63,019 nucleotides of DNA from Dehalococcoidia bacterium. Its GTDB lineage: Bacteria; Chloroflexota; Dehalococcoidia; Dehalococcoidales; UBA3254. The DNA lies in the NCBI GenBank assembly GCA_025361145.1, contig JANYAV010000016.1:1-63019 (forward strand), written 5' to 3'. The position numbers and the translations under genes are program-made. The notes under the pieces are model-generated. The model saw only the letters and a list, made by a program, of their open reading frames with translations, was not told the origin of the DNA and made no database searches. Of this stretch, positions 1 to 7,963 are shown piece after piece. The first letter of the stretch is position 1; the number at the start of each line of letters is the position of its first letter.

Positions 1-18
1 AATCGCCCAGTGATCGGA

Positions 19-285
19 CTAGAGCTTGGCCGCGATATAAGGATTGCTGCGGGCTTCTTCCGGAAGCATTTTGTCCAGGATCTTTTCCATGGCCATAGTA
101 TGGGCGCAGATTTTCCATTGCGCGTGGAAGGGACAGGTACAATGCAACTTGCCTTCTTTCAGACTGGTTGTGTAGACGGAGTTATCCCCTCTAAATTTTA
201 CGCTGAAGTCTGAGAAGGTAATTCGTTCGGTTTCTTCGGCATAACGCTTGGCTTTCTCGATTTTTCCAATAATACTAGATTGCAT
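19..285 (-). CDS. SWIM zinc-finger domain protein
   Basis: Small protein of 88 residues. The centre carries a SWIM-type zinc site, C-x-C followed by C-x-H (CTCPFHAQWKICAH), which in this family binds zinc and mediates DNA or protein contacts. There is no catalytic domain, so it is a stand-alone SWIM module. The start is set by a strong ribosome site (GGGGAGGT) 6 bases before the ATG. The upstream leader contains a 12-codon reading frame and a terminator-like hairpin, listed separately, which suggests its expression may be controlled by attenuation. The cellular target is unknown. Confidence 0.75.
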   Translation of the reverse strand: MQSSIIGKIEKAKRYAEETERITFSDFSVKFRGDNSVYTTSLKEGKLHCTCPFHAQWKICAHTMAMEKILDKMLPEEARSNPYIAAKL

Positions 286-310
286 TATTTACCTCCCCAC
301 ATTAATTAAA

Positions 311-340
311 AAGCACCGTGCTAAGATTAGCACAGTGCTT
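311..340 (-). terminator. Terminator-like hairpin in the SWIM gene leader
   Basis: A 14-bp stem (AAGCACTGTGCTAA on the minus strand, one G-U pair) with a 2-base apex is followed on the minus strand by CTTTTTAATTAAT. It lies between a promoter and the SWIM gene rather than after a normal gene. This is the layout of an attenuator, or of a terminator for the mini-ORF just before it. Confidence 0.6.
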
Positions 341-379
341 CTAGTTCACTTTCGCTAAGCTGGGAATTAATATCCGCAT
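341..379 (-). CDS. Putative 12-residue leader peptide
   Basis: A 13-codon frame (MRILIPSLAKVN, stop TAG) begins 9 bases after a near-perfect ribosome site (GAGGAGGT) and ends one base before the terminator-like hairpin. The composition is not strongly biased to one amino acid, apart from two Leu and two Ile, so the signal sensed, if any, is unclear. It may be a true leader peptide or a chance frame behind a good Shine-Dalgarno sequence. Confidence 0.4.
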   Translation of the reverse strand: MRILIPSLAKVN

Positions 380-410
380 GACGGAATTACCTCCTCAACC
401 CCAATGATGC

Positions 411-440
411 ATTATACCCCCAAAGGGTCGTATAAGTCCA
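411..440 (-). promoter_or_regulatory. Predicted promoter for the leader and SWIM gene
   Basis: On the minus strand there is a perfect -10 TATAAT (416-411) with a weaker -35 TGGACT (440-435) at 18 bases. Transcription would start near 404, giving an RNA that begins with the leader peptide and hairpin. Confidence 0.55.
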
Positions 441-479
441 GTGAATTTGGGACAAAATTTATATACCAAAAAGAGCTTT

Positions 480-501
480 AAGCTACAAGCTATAAGCTAC
501 A
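480..501. repeat. Degenerate heptamer repeat (AAGCTAC unit)
   Basis: Three tandem 7-mers, AAGCTAC-AAGCTAT-AAGCTAC, lie in the space before argC. The same heptad-type low-complexity filler, with other units, recurs near 1735, 7408, 12017 and 39385. Confidence 0.6.
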
Positions 502-660
502 TAAATTAACCTACAAAGATCAAATTTCGAAAACAGAAGCAAAGGGAAAGATGTTAACAGTTTTCAGTTGACAGTTTTGAGACAAGGAGTAGAAAATCCT
601 AAACAATATCTAAACTTTAATTACTAAATACAAAACAGAATGTGTTACAATAGTTGCCTG

Positions 661-669
661 TGTTAAAAT
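661..669 (+). promoter_or_regulatory. Extended -10 element for argC
   Basis: TGTTAAAAT is an extended -10 (TG-n-TAAAAT), about 27 bases before the argC ATG. No convincing -35 is visible at 16-18 bases. A clear GAGGAG ribosome site follows at 684-689. Confidence 0.4.
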
Positions 670-696
670 AGAGATAATCTAACCGAGGAGATCGTA

Positions 697-1734
697 ATGA
701 GTAAGACCAGAGTAGGTATTATCAATGTCACGGGCTATGTGGGAATCGAGCTAGCTCGTTTATTATGCCGGCATCCCGGGGTAGAACTGGTTTCTGTGAC
801 TGGACGCAGTGCCGCAGGCCAGAAATTAAAAAAGGTTTTCCCCAATTTGTTTAATCTGGATATTACGATCGAAGCTAAATTGGGTGAGGCAGATATCGTA
901 TTTTCAGCCATGCCTCATGAAGAAAGCGCTAAAGAAGTGATACCGCTGCTTAAAAAGGGTAAAAGAGTAATTGATATGAGCGCGGATTTCCGGTTGAAAG
1001 ATGCCGCAGATTATCCACGCTGGTATAAGATTGAGCATGTTGCCCCTGAGCTATTAAAAGAAGCTGTTTATGGTATTCCAGAGCTATACCGAAGTGAAAT
1101 ATCCGGTGCGCAACTGGTAGCCAATCCGGGTTGTTATCCCACCTGTTCGATTCTAGCTTTAGCTCCGGCGGTTAAAGCAGGTATTATTGAACCGGACATC
1201 GTGATAGACGCTAAATCGGGAGTTTCCGGGGCCGGGCGCTCCTTGAAACTGGGCAGTCTCTTTTCTGAGGTTGATGAAGACGTCTGCGCTTATTCTGTGG
1301 ACGGACATCGGCATTTCCCTGAGATTGCCCAGGAATTGGGAATAATAAATAGCGGTGAACCACTGAAAATAATCTTTGTACCCCATTTGATGCCTATGAC
1401 CCGGGGTATGATGAGTACCTGCTACGCGGCCGTTAAATCTGGTAAGTTCTCAGGTAAGAACATCAAAGAAGAGATCCGTAAAATATATCAGGATTTTTAT
1501 GCGAATGAGGAGTTTGTCAGAGTGGTAGATGATCCCCCGCATACCAAACACGTGCAGGGCAGCAACTATTGCCTGGTTTACCCCAACTATGATCAGCGAA
1601 CAGGTAAATTGATGGTAATTTCTGTTATTGATAACCTGGGCAAAGGTGCTGCCAGTCAGGGTATCCAGAATATGAATGTTATGCTGGGTTTACCTGAGAC
1701 GATGGGGTTAGACGCGCCGGCGATGTTCCCCTAA
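697..1734 (+). CDS. argC: N-acetyl-gamma-glutamyl-phosphate reductase
   Basis: This cytoplasmic enzyme of arginine biosynthesis reduces N-acetylglutamyl phosphate to the semialdehyde with NADPH. The 345-residue length is normal. The N-terminal Rossmann motif reads GIINVTGYVGIEL. The active-site cysteine is Cys146 in ANPGCYPT, and SGVSGAGRSLK and HRHFPEI follow as expected. The start is supported by GAGGAG seven bases upstream. It stands alone here: no argJ, argB or argD lies nearby, so the rest of the pathway must be encoded elsewhere. The first glycine motif has Val-Thr-Gly-Tyr-Val-Gly where many homologues have Ala-Ser-Gly-Tyr-Thr-Gly. I read this as family variation, not damage. Confidence 0.95.
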   Translation: MSKTRVGIINVTGYVGIELARLLCRHPGVELVSVTGRSAAGQKLKKVFPNLFNLDITIEAKLGEADIVFSAMPHEESAKEVIPLLKKGKRVIDMSADFRLKDAADYPRWYKIEHVAPELLKEAVYGIPELYRSEISGAQLVANPGCYPTCSILALAPAVKAGIIEPDIVIDAKSGVSGAGRSLKLGSLFSEVDEDVCAYSVDGHRHFPEIAQELGIINSGEPLKIIFVPHLMPMTRGMMSTCYAAVKSGKFSGKNIKEEIRKIYQDFYANEEFVRVVDDPPHTKHVQGSNYCLVYPNYDQRTGKLMVISVIDNLGKGAASQGIQNMNVMLGLPETMGLDAPAMFP

Positions 1735-1845
1735 AAAGTCAAAAGGTAAAAGGCAAAAGTAAAATTAAAAAGCAAAATGCGAAATTATAAATCGCAAATA
1801 ACAAATAAAAATTAGAAATATAAAGTAAAAAACACAAATAAAAAA
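1735..1845. repeat. A-rich degenerate heptamer tract
   Basis: This intergenic stretch is built from loosely repeated 7-base units, such as GTCAAAA-GGTAAAA-GGCAAAA, then units of the AAATAAC and AAATAAA type. It has strong A bias on the plus strand and no coding sense. It belongs with the other heptad tracts in the window. Confidence 0.6.
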
Positions 1846-1870
1846 CATGGAGAAATGGACGGGGAACCGG

Positions 1871-2581
1871 CTATTTCTCCATGGCTTTTTTACGAAGGTC
1901 GGCGGGGAAGCGCTCGACGGCATAGCGTAAGGCGGTACGGGGCATAACCTTCTGGTTTTTCATAACGTAGTCAAAGATCTCCTGCTGGTGTTTAATGGAG
2001 GCGTCTTTTAAGAGCCATCCATAGCCTTTTTGCACCAGGTCATCTTTATCTAACAGCAGATTATCGGCTATTTCAAAAATATCTTGCAGGAATTTACCCT
2101 GCTTAGCGGGGATGATCAGGGTCACAGCCGCAGCCCTTCTGAGCCAGCGGTTTTCAGATTTAGTCCACTTTTTGAGGTATTCGATATAGCCTGGATACTG
2201 TTCAATGAAAGCGCCGACGGTATGATTGCAGAGAGTGTCGCACTTAGCCCAATTGTTGACGTATTTATTGATCCATCTTTCGAAAGTGGCAAAATCACTC
2301 TCTTCGAACCGATCATGAATAAGATAGCTCCACGCACTAGCAACAAAAGCTTCATCATTAAAGTCCGATTTGAAGAGTTCCTCACATAAATCAAGGATCT
2401 CTGGCTTTTGAAGCAGTCTTACCTCAGAAAACCATTTTCTGGCGATTTTAGAGACCTTAGTGGTCTCAACTCCGTAGAACTTGACGGGTTCTTTAAAATA
2501 GCGGGCATAGTTACCGCTGAGCTTTACGTCAATAGCTTCCGTTAATTGCTTTCTAAGCCGGGCAATAAATTCTGAATTCAT
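1871..2581 (-). CDS. DNA alkylation repair protein, AlkD-like
   Basis: A 236-residue protein of the AlkD/AlkC-type HEAT-repeat glycosylase family, which removes positively charged alkylated bases. Family features are present in order: an N-terminal helical region with YFKEPVKFYGV, then NWAKCDTLCNH (its Asp matches the catalytic Asp of AlkD), then SENRWLRRAAAVTLI and LVQKGYGWLLKDA. The length is normal for the family. It faces argC tail to tail and lies downstream of hppA with a terminator between, so it probably has its own promoter. Family assignment is firm; which lesion it repairs is inferred. Confidence 0.88.
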   Translation of the reverse strand: MNSEFIARLRKQLTEAIDVKLSGNYARYFKEPVKFYGVETTKVSKIARKWFSEVRLLQKPEILDLCEELFKSDFNDEAFVASAWSYLIHDRFEESDFATFERWINKYVNNWAKCDTLCNHTVGAFIEQYPGYIEYLKKWTKSENRWLRRAAAVTLIIPAKQGKFLQDIFEIADNLLLDKDDLVQKGYGWLLKDASIKHQQEIFDYVMKNQKVMPRTALRYAVERFPADLRKKAMEK

Positions 2582-2624
2582 GGCCTATCTCCCATATTAA
2601 AGTAATCCAATAATAACACAAAAA

Positions 2625-2656
2625 AGTACCCTCCTCTCAATCGAGAGGAGGGTACT
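2625..2656 (-). terminator. Intrinsic terminator of hppA
   Basis: A perfect 14-bp stem (AGTACCCTCCTCTC) with a 4-base loop is followed on the minus strand by CTTTTTTG. It lies 24 bases past the hppA stop codon. Confidence 0.9.
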
Positions 2657-2679
2657 GATTATGACAGACTCAGCGAGTT

Positions 2680-4854
2680 TTAGACGAATAAGGGAGCGAG
2701 CACCAGGGTAATGGTAGCCAGAAGCTTGACCAGCACATGGACTGACGGGCCCGCGGTATCCTTGAAGGGATCGCCAACGGTATCGCCAACCACAGCGGCT
2801 TTGTGGGCTTCTGAACCTTTGCCCAGTACTTTACCATTTTCATCTTTGAGTTGATTGTCTTCGATGTATTTCTTGGCATTGTCCCAGGCGCCACCACCGT
2901 TGTTCATGAAGGAAGCCATCATGATACCGCCGATGGTACCAACCATCAGGACGGCTGCGACAACCATGGCAGCATTACCGGAATAAGCCGGGATCAGGCG
3001 GAAGACCACGCCAATGATTACAGGGGCCAGAACAGGCACCAGGCCGGGAGCGATCATGCCTCTCAAGGCAGCTTTGGCGGTGATATCCACAGCGCGGGCA
3101 TAGTCAGGTTTGACAGTGCCTTTCATGATGCCGGGATTCTCACGGAACTGGCGTCTGACTTCTTCAATGATCTTAGTAGCTGTGACGGAGACGGCGCGGA
3201 TGGCCAGAGAGCAGAAGAAGTAGACCAACATGGAAGCTAGCAGGGCGCCAACGAAAATTTCCGGTTTTACCAAATCCACTGTTAATGAGGAGATGGGTTT
3301 TCCACTCAAGACTGAAACCCTTTCCAGATAAGCCTGGAAGAGTAGGAAGGCAGCTAGACCGGCAGAGACCATGGCATAACCTTTGGTTAGAGCTTTGGTG
3401 GTGTTGCCCACCGCATCCAGACGGTCGGTGATTCTTCTTACTTCAGGTCCGGCATGAGCGAATTCGTTAACACCATTAGCGTTGTCAGTGATAGGACCGA
3501 AGGTGTCTTCAGTCAGAACAAAAGCGCAGGTCATTAACATACCCATGGTGGCGATGGCGGTACCGAAGGCGCCGGCAGCCATGGGGGAGAGGTTAGCAAT
3601 ACCGGTCAGGGCTTGGGTGCCCAACCAGTAAGCGCTTAACAGGGAAATACCGATGATGATAGCGGTCATGAGAGTGCTTTCAAAACCGACAGCCACACCA
3701 GTGACAATGTTGGTAGCAGGACCGGTGCGAGAGGCCTGAACGATGGACTTAACAGGTCCGTATTTGCCGTCAGTATAATACTGGGTCACGAAGACGATGA
3801 CGACACTGGCGATAATGCCGACCAAACCAGAGGCGGCTAACCAGATCCAACCACCGGGAGCACTGCCGAGCATGGCCCAAACAGTCAGTACCATTGCAAC
3901 CGCGCTAATGGCGACAGAAACAAAATAACCGCGGTTCAAGGCGTTCATAGGGTCCTCGTTGCCTTTAATGCGAACAGACAAGATACCGAAGATGCAAGCA
4001 ATGAGACCGAAGGAACGAACGATCAAAGGGAAGATAATCCAGGCGACCTGATTGGTAGCCATGTAAAGGGCGATACCCAGGACCATAGCGCCGATGTTTT
4101 CAGCGGCGGTAGATTCAAAGAGGTCGGCACCGCGGCCTGCGCAGTCACCAACATTATCACCCACCAGATCGGCGATCACAGCGGCATTGCGTGGATCGTC
4201 TTCCGGGATACCGGCTTCGACTTTACCTACTAGGTCGGCACCCATATCGGCAGCCTTGGTATAAATACCGCCGCCGAGTTGAGCGAAGAGGGCAACGAAG
4301 CTAGCGCCGAAACCGAAACCAAGGATCAGGTGAGGAGCGGTTTCAGGATGAGCAGCTCCGCCATACGCAAAGAAGATAATCGCCACACCGATGAGGCTGA
4401 GGACGACGATCAGGAAACCGGGGACTGCAGCACCGCGTAAGGCGGTCTGGACGGCCTCATTCAGACTTTTCTGAGAGGCAGCGGCACAGCGTACATTGGT
4501 TTTAACGGCAATAATCATACCGATAAAGCCCGCAGCGCCGGAGCAAATAGCGCCTATCATGAAGGCGACGCCGGTCTTAATCGCGAAGTCAAGAGCGGTA
4601 ACTCCTACGATACCCCTCTGTCCCTGGAGGACACCCACGATAATCGCGATAATGACAGCAACCAGGACGGAAATCCAAGCAATAGTGCTGTACTGACGCT
4701 TGAGGAAAGCCCAGGCGCCTTCATAAATCATGTCGCCTACTTTCTTCATCTCAGGAGTTCCTTGAGAGCGTTTCAGAGTGGTAACAATCAGCCAGACGGC
4801 GAAGATGATCGTTATTACGCACGCAATGGGCACAACCCAAATAATTCCGGGCAT
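2680..4854 (-). CDS. hppA: Membrane-bound proton-translocating pyrophosphatase
   Basis: This integral membrane pump couples hydrolysis of pyrophosphate to proton export. It has 724 residues, about 16 membrane segments, and the family hallmarks DMGADLVGKVE (203-213) and DNVGDCAGRGADLFES (233-248), which hold Mg-pyrophosphate. The C-terminal motif GDTVGDPFKDTAGPS is intact. GNTTKALTKG has Lys and Thr at the two positions that distinguish potassium-independent pumps (potassium-dependent ones carry Ala at the first), so it should be K+-independent. AGGAGGT lies 9 bases before the ATG. It is a single gene with its own terminator. It would recover energy from biosynthetic pyrophosphate, which suits an energy-limited anaerobe. 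Confidence 0.96.
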   Translation of the reverse strand: MPGIIWVVPIACVITIIFAVWLIVTTLKRSQGTPEMKKVGDMIYEGAWAFLKRQYSTIAWISVLVAVIIAIIVGVLQGQRGIVGVTALDFAIKTGVAFMIGAICSGAAGFIGMIIAVKTNVRCAAASQKSLNEAVQTALRGAAVPGFLIVVLSLIGVAIIFFAYGGAAHPETAPHLILGFGFGASFVALFAQLGGGIYTKAADMGADLVGKVEAGIPEDDPRNAAVIADLVGDNVGDCAGRGADLFESTAAENIGAMVLGIALYMATNQVAWIIFPLIVRSFGLIACIFGILSVRIKGNEDPMNALNRGYFVSVAISAVAMVLTVWAMLGSAPGGWIWLAASGLVGIIASVVIVFVTQYYTDGKYGPVKSIVQASRTGPATNIVTGVAVGFESTLMTAIIIGISLLSAYWLGTQALTGIANLSPMAAGAFGTAIATMGMLMTCAFVLTEDTFGPITDNANGVNEFAHAGPEVRRITDRLDAVGNTTKALTKGYAMVSAGLAAFLLFQAYLERVSVLSGKPISSLTVDLVKPEIFVGALLASMLVYFFCSLAIRAVSVTATKIIEEVRRQFRENPGIMKGTVKPDYARAVDITAKAALRGMIAPGLVPVLAPVIIGVVFRLIPAYSGNAAMVVAAVLMVGTIGGIMMASFMNNGGGAWDNAKKYIEDNQLKDENGKVLGKGSEAHKAAVVGDTVGDPFKDTAGPSVHVLVKLLATITLVLAPLFV

Positions 4855-5163
4855 GTCTTTCTAGACCTCCTTATATTAATTTCTATTAAAATACAACTAA
4901 GTTATGACCCTCTGACAAACAAAATCCATCCTCGCGGCAGGTCCACTGGATGGTTTCGAAAAGATATCAAGAAAGTCAATCAATTTTCAGGAATATCATA
5001 CTACAAGCATGGTTTAAGGTCAATATTCGTAGCTAGAAGCGCCACTCAAAAATTCACTTTTCCAGGGTGAAAGAGTATGATAAAAGCCTAAGATATTGTA
5101 TATCAAGAAAGCCTATGATTAAAGGCTGAATACGAGTGTGTTTTAAAAGGAGCTATCAGACTC
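4855..5163. other. Divergent intergenic region, hppA / molybdoenzyme
   Basis: This 309-base gap serves two divergent genes. For hppA a weak promoter is possible on the minus strand: TTGTCA at 4918-4913, 17 bases, TGTATT at 4895-4890. A small hairpin (CCATCC/GGATGG, 4926-4953) lies in the middle. For the molybdoenzyme I see no strong -35/-10 pair; AAAGGAG at 5147-5153 is its ribosome site. No gene is apparent. Confidence 0.4.
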
Positions 5164-7407
5164 ATGGAAAAGGATAAAAGAAAAATAGTAAGGACAACAG
5201 CCTGGTCGCCCGGTTGCGGCTCTCATGGCGGCTGCGGTTTCAAGCTGGAAATAGAAAACGGTAAATTGGTTAAGGTAGAAGGGGATGAATGCCATCCCTG
5301 GAACCAGGGCAGAGTCTGCGCCAAAGGTTTGGCTTTGACCCAATATGTGCACCATCCAGATCGTGTGCGTCACCCATTAAAGAGAGTGGGAGCTCGGGGT
5401 GAGAACAAATGGCAGCAAATCACCTGGGAAGAAGCCTTCGATATTTGTGAAAAGAAACTAAAAGAAATCCGTGAAAAATATGGCGCTGAGTCTGTTATCT
5501 TCGCTCAAGGTACAGGACGTGACATCGGAGGACCGATTACCTATCTTTGCTATGCCTACGGCAGTCCCAACTGGGTGCAGATCGGCCTGGCTGGACATTC
5601 TTGCTATACTCCTCGCCAGGGCGCTATGTTTGTGACTAACGGAAACTATACGATGGCAGATTGCTCTCAATTCCTGGAGAAACGTTACGAGGATCCCCAG
5701 TGGGTAAGGCCTAACGTTATTATTAACTGGGCGCAAAATCCCATCAACGGCTGTTTCGATGGTTTTTACGGTCATTGGATCGTTGACTGTATGAAGCGGG
5801 GTTCGAAATTAATTGTGATAGATCCGCGGGTGACCTGGTTAGCCAGCCGCGCTGAGATACACCTGCAGAACCGTCCCGGCACCGACGGCGCCATCGCGCT
5901 AGGGATGTTGCATGTTATTATCAATGAAGGTCTATATGATAAAGAGTTTGTAGACAAGTGGTGCAACGGTTTTGATAAATTAAAGGAAAGAGTGCAACAA
6001 TATCCTCCTGAGAAGATGGCGGCTATTGCCTGGATAAAGACGGAAGATTTGATCCGCGCTGCCCGCCTTTATGCACAAAGCAAGCCTTCAGCTATTCACT
6101 GGGGGGTTCCTATTGATGGTAATCCTCAAGGTACGGTAGTGGCTCAGGCCATCGCTCACCTGTGGTCGATTACCGGAAATATCGATATCCCGGGCGGAAA
6201 TGTAATAGCCAAAGCCGCTTTCGGTGTGACGACCTATCCCTTTACTTCGCAGGAAATGGCTGACCTCTACGGTGAAGAGATGGTCAAGAAATTAAATGAA
6301 CTGCGGATTGGCTGCGACCGCTACCCCATGATCAAGGGATTCCGGGGTTGGGTACAGCCGGATGTGCTGCTTGAACAGTTGGAAACTGGCAAACCTTATA
6401 AAGTTCATGGCGCCTGGATTCAGACTTCCAATCCGATTGGGGGTCAGGCCGCGGATCCCAAGAGACATTTAGCAGCTTTGCAAGACCTGGATTTCATAGT
6501 AGTGGTTGATACTTTCCATAACCCCACCAGCGTAGCTCTGGCGGACATCTTCCTGCCTGCCGCTGCTTTAAGCGAAAAAGAGAGCTTCCGCAACTGGTGG
6601 TGGCCTTTGACCAATATGGTTAAAGCCGTCGACTCCGGAGATACAAAGTCGGACTGGGAAATCAACCTGGAGATGGCTAACAGGCTGACTACTGGACCGA
6701 TCCGCTTTAAAACTGTTAAAGATTTGATTGATGACAGGTTGAAACCGGCTGGAATAACCTATGATGAACTGGCCAAACGCGGCAGCTGGTATGCCCCCAA
6801 AGATGGGTCCAGTGTGCCCTATTACAGGTATGAGACAGGGATGCTGAGAAGAGATGGTAAGCCTGGCTTCGATACCCCGAGCGGTAAGGTTGAATTATAC
6901 GCTACTCGTTATGAGGAGTGGGGACTGGATCCTTTGCCTTACTTTGTTGAGGCGTCCGAGAGCCCGGTGTCTACCCCTGAACTATGGGCGAAATATCCTC
7001 TTATCTTCGCCAGTGGTCGTCGTGTACCAGTTTTCTTCCATGCTGAACATCGTATGATACCCTGGTTGAGAGAGATCGTGCCGGACCCTGTAATCGAAAT
7101 CAATCCTCAGACTGCTAAGGACCTGGGTATTGAGGACGGCGAATGGGTTCTAGCTGAGAATAATCATGGATCGGCTAAATTTAAGGCCTTACTTACTCCT
7201 ACCGCTCATCCCAAGATTGTTTCGGTGGGCCACGGCTGGTGGATACCCGAAGCCAAACCTGAGACCCCAGGCTTATTTGATAACTGGGAGCACAACTGTA
7301 ATCAACTAGTGCCTATGGGAACTCAGAGTAAGTCCGGGTTTGGTGGAGGAGCCTATAAGACCAGCCTTTGCAGAGTAGTGAAGATAGGCGCTAAGGATAG
7401 TAAATAG
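5164..7407 (+). CDS. Molybdopterin oxidoreductase, DMSO-reductase superfamily
   Basis: Catalytic subunit of 747 residues with the standard order: an N-terminal Fe-S region, a molybdopterin domain (from about 60; GSPN at 133-136), and a C-terminal dinucleotide-binding domain (from about 620). Cys147 in GHSCYTPR is the likely molybdenum ligand. The Fe-S site is odd: Cys18-x5-Cys24, then Cys43 and Cys52, with His21 between, rather than the usual C-x2/3-C-x3-C. There is no twin-arginine signal, so it should be cytoplasmic. It is followed after 75 bases by a two-cluster ferredoxin-like subunit, its probable electron partner. The substrate cannot be read from sequence. It could be an oxidoreductase or a non-redox member such as a hydratase or transhydroxylase. 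Confidence 0.85.
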   Translation: MEKDKRKIVRTTAWSPGCGSHGGCGFKLEIENGKLVKVEGDECHPWNQGRVCAKGLALTQYVHHPDRVRHPLKRVGARGENKWQQITWEEAFDICEKKLKEIREKYGAESVIFAQGTGRDIGGPITYLCYAYGSPNWVQIGLAGHSCYTPRQGAMFVTNGNYTMADCSQFLEKRYEDPQWVRPNVIINWAQNPINGCFDGFYGHWIVDCMKRGSKLIVIDPRVTWLASRAEIHLQNRPGTDGAIALGMLHVIINEGLYDKEFVDKWCNGFDKLKERVQQYPPEKMAAIAWIKTEDLIRAARLYAQSKPSAIHWGVPIDGNPQGTVVAQAIAHLWSITGNIDIPGGNVIAKAAFGVTTYPFTSQEMADLYGEEMVKKLNELRIGCDRYPMIKGFRGWVQPDVLLEQLETGKPYKVHGAWIQTSNPIGGQAADPKRHLAALQDLDFIVVVDTFHNPTSVALADIFLPAAALSEKESFRNWWWPLTNMVKAVDSGDTKSDWEINLEMANRLTTGPIRFKTVKDLIDDRLKPAGITYDELAKRGSWYAPKDGSSVPYYRYETGMLRRDGKPGFDTPSGKVELYATRYEEWGLDPLPYFVEASESPVSTPELWAKYPLIFASGRRVPVFFHAEHRMIPWLREIVPDPVIEINPQTAKDLGIEDGEWVLAENNHGSAKFKALLTPTAHPKIVSVGHGWWIPEAKPETPGLFDNWEHNCNQLVPMGTQSKSGFGGGAYKTSLCRVVKIGAKDSK

Positions 7408-7450
7408 TTATTAGTAATTAATTGTTAGGTTACCCCTCTTCAATAACTAA
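7408..7450. repeat. Heptamer-type repeat between molybdoenzyme and Fe-S subunit
   Basis: TAGTTATTAGTAATTAATTG and the later CAATAACTAATAACC form degenerate AGTTATT-type heptads in opposite orientations. They can pair (GTTATTAG/CTAATAAC) to make a weak hairpin inside the presumed operon. Confidence 0.45.
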
Positions 7451-7482
7451 TAACCATAAACTTATAAAAAGGAAGGATTTAG

Positions 7483-7818
7483 ATGCCCAGAAAAGCTTTA
7501 ATGATAGATTACGAGTATTGCACCGGCTGCCATGCTTGCGAAGTGGCCTGCAAGCAGGAACATGATTATCCGGTAGGCAAGGGCGGTATTCACATGAATG
7601 AAATTATGACCACTTTGCCGAATGGGCGGCTGAGGATAGACTATATTCCTTTTCCGACTGCCTACTGCGATTTGTGCGCGGTAAGGACGAAGAAGAAGGG
7701 AGAAACGACAGCTTGTGCAAAACATTGCCAGGCCCAGGTGATAAGCTACGACACAGTGGCTGAGTTAGCCAAGATCATGGAAAATAAGGCTCATGCGGTG
7801 ATGTTCACGCCCAAATAA
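7483..7818 (+). CDS. 4Fe-4S ferredoxin-like electron transfer subunit
   Basis: A 111-residue protein with a canonical cluster motif Cys13-x2-Cys16-x2-Cys19-x3-Cys23 (CTGCHACEVAC). A second set, YCDLC and later CAKHC, indicates a second [4Fe-4S] cluster. It resembles a shortened NrfC/HycB-type subunit. It follows the molybdopterin subunit in the same direction and ends at a strong terminator, so the two form a likely two-gene operon. There is no membrane anchor or third subunit nearby, so the electron acceptor is unknown. GGAAGG is the ribosome site. Confidence 0.85.
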   Translation: MPRKALMIDYEYCTGCHACEVACKQEHDYPVGKGGIHMNEIMTTLPNGRLRIDYIPFPTAYCDLCAVRTKKKGETTACAKHCQAQVISYDTVAELAKIMENKAHAVMFTPK

Positions 7819-7843
7819 AACCAGGGGTTAAAGGTGATTTGAA

Positions 7844-7873
7844 GGGGGAAGCTCAAGGGCTTTCCCCTTTTTT
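7844..7873 (+). terminator. Intrinsic terminator after the molybdoenzyme operon
   Basis: GGGGGAAGCTC pairs with GGGCTTTCCCC (two G-U pairs) and is followed directly by TTTTTT. Confidence 0.85.
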
Positions 7874-7929
7874 ATAGGCCGGGTTTAAGAGACAAGCACC
7901 TTGCACGAATGTTAGAAGCTGGAGTGCGG

Positions 7930-7935
7930 TATAAT
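7930..7935 (+). promoter_or_regulatory. -10 box upstream of ygiQ
   Basis: Perfect TATAAT, 28 bases before the ygiQ ATG and just after the preceding terminator. No matching -35 is seen at normal spacing. Confidence 0.4.
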
Positions 7936-7963
7936 AGCAATAGATAACAATGGAGAAATTGGA

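Noticed and set aside
2851-3240. Frame on the plus strand inside hppA rich in His and Asp
   Set aside because: It is the antisense shadow of conserved pyrophosphatase codons.
4926-4953. Possible molybdenum-cofactor riboswitch before the molybdoenzyme
   Set aside because: Only one 6-bp hairpin is visible and the conserved Moco motif bases are absent.
7484-7818. Fe-S subunit as a truncated pseudogene of a longer NrfC-type protein
   Set aside because: The frame is intact, both cluster sets are complete, the ribosome site is good and a terminator follows directly; it looks like a short but whole protein.
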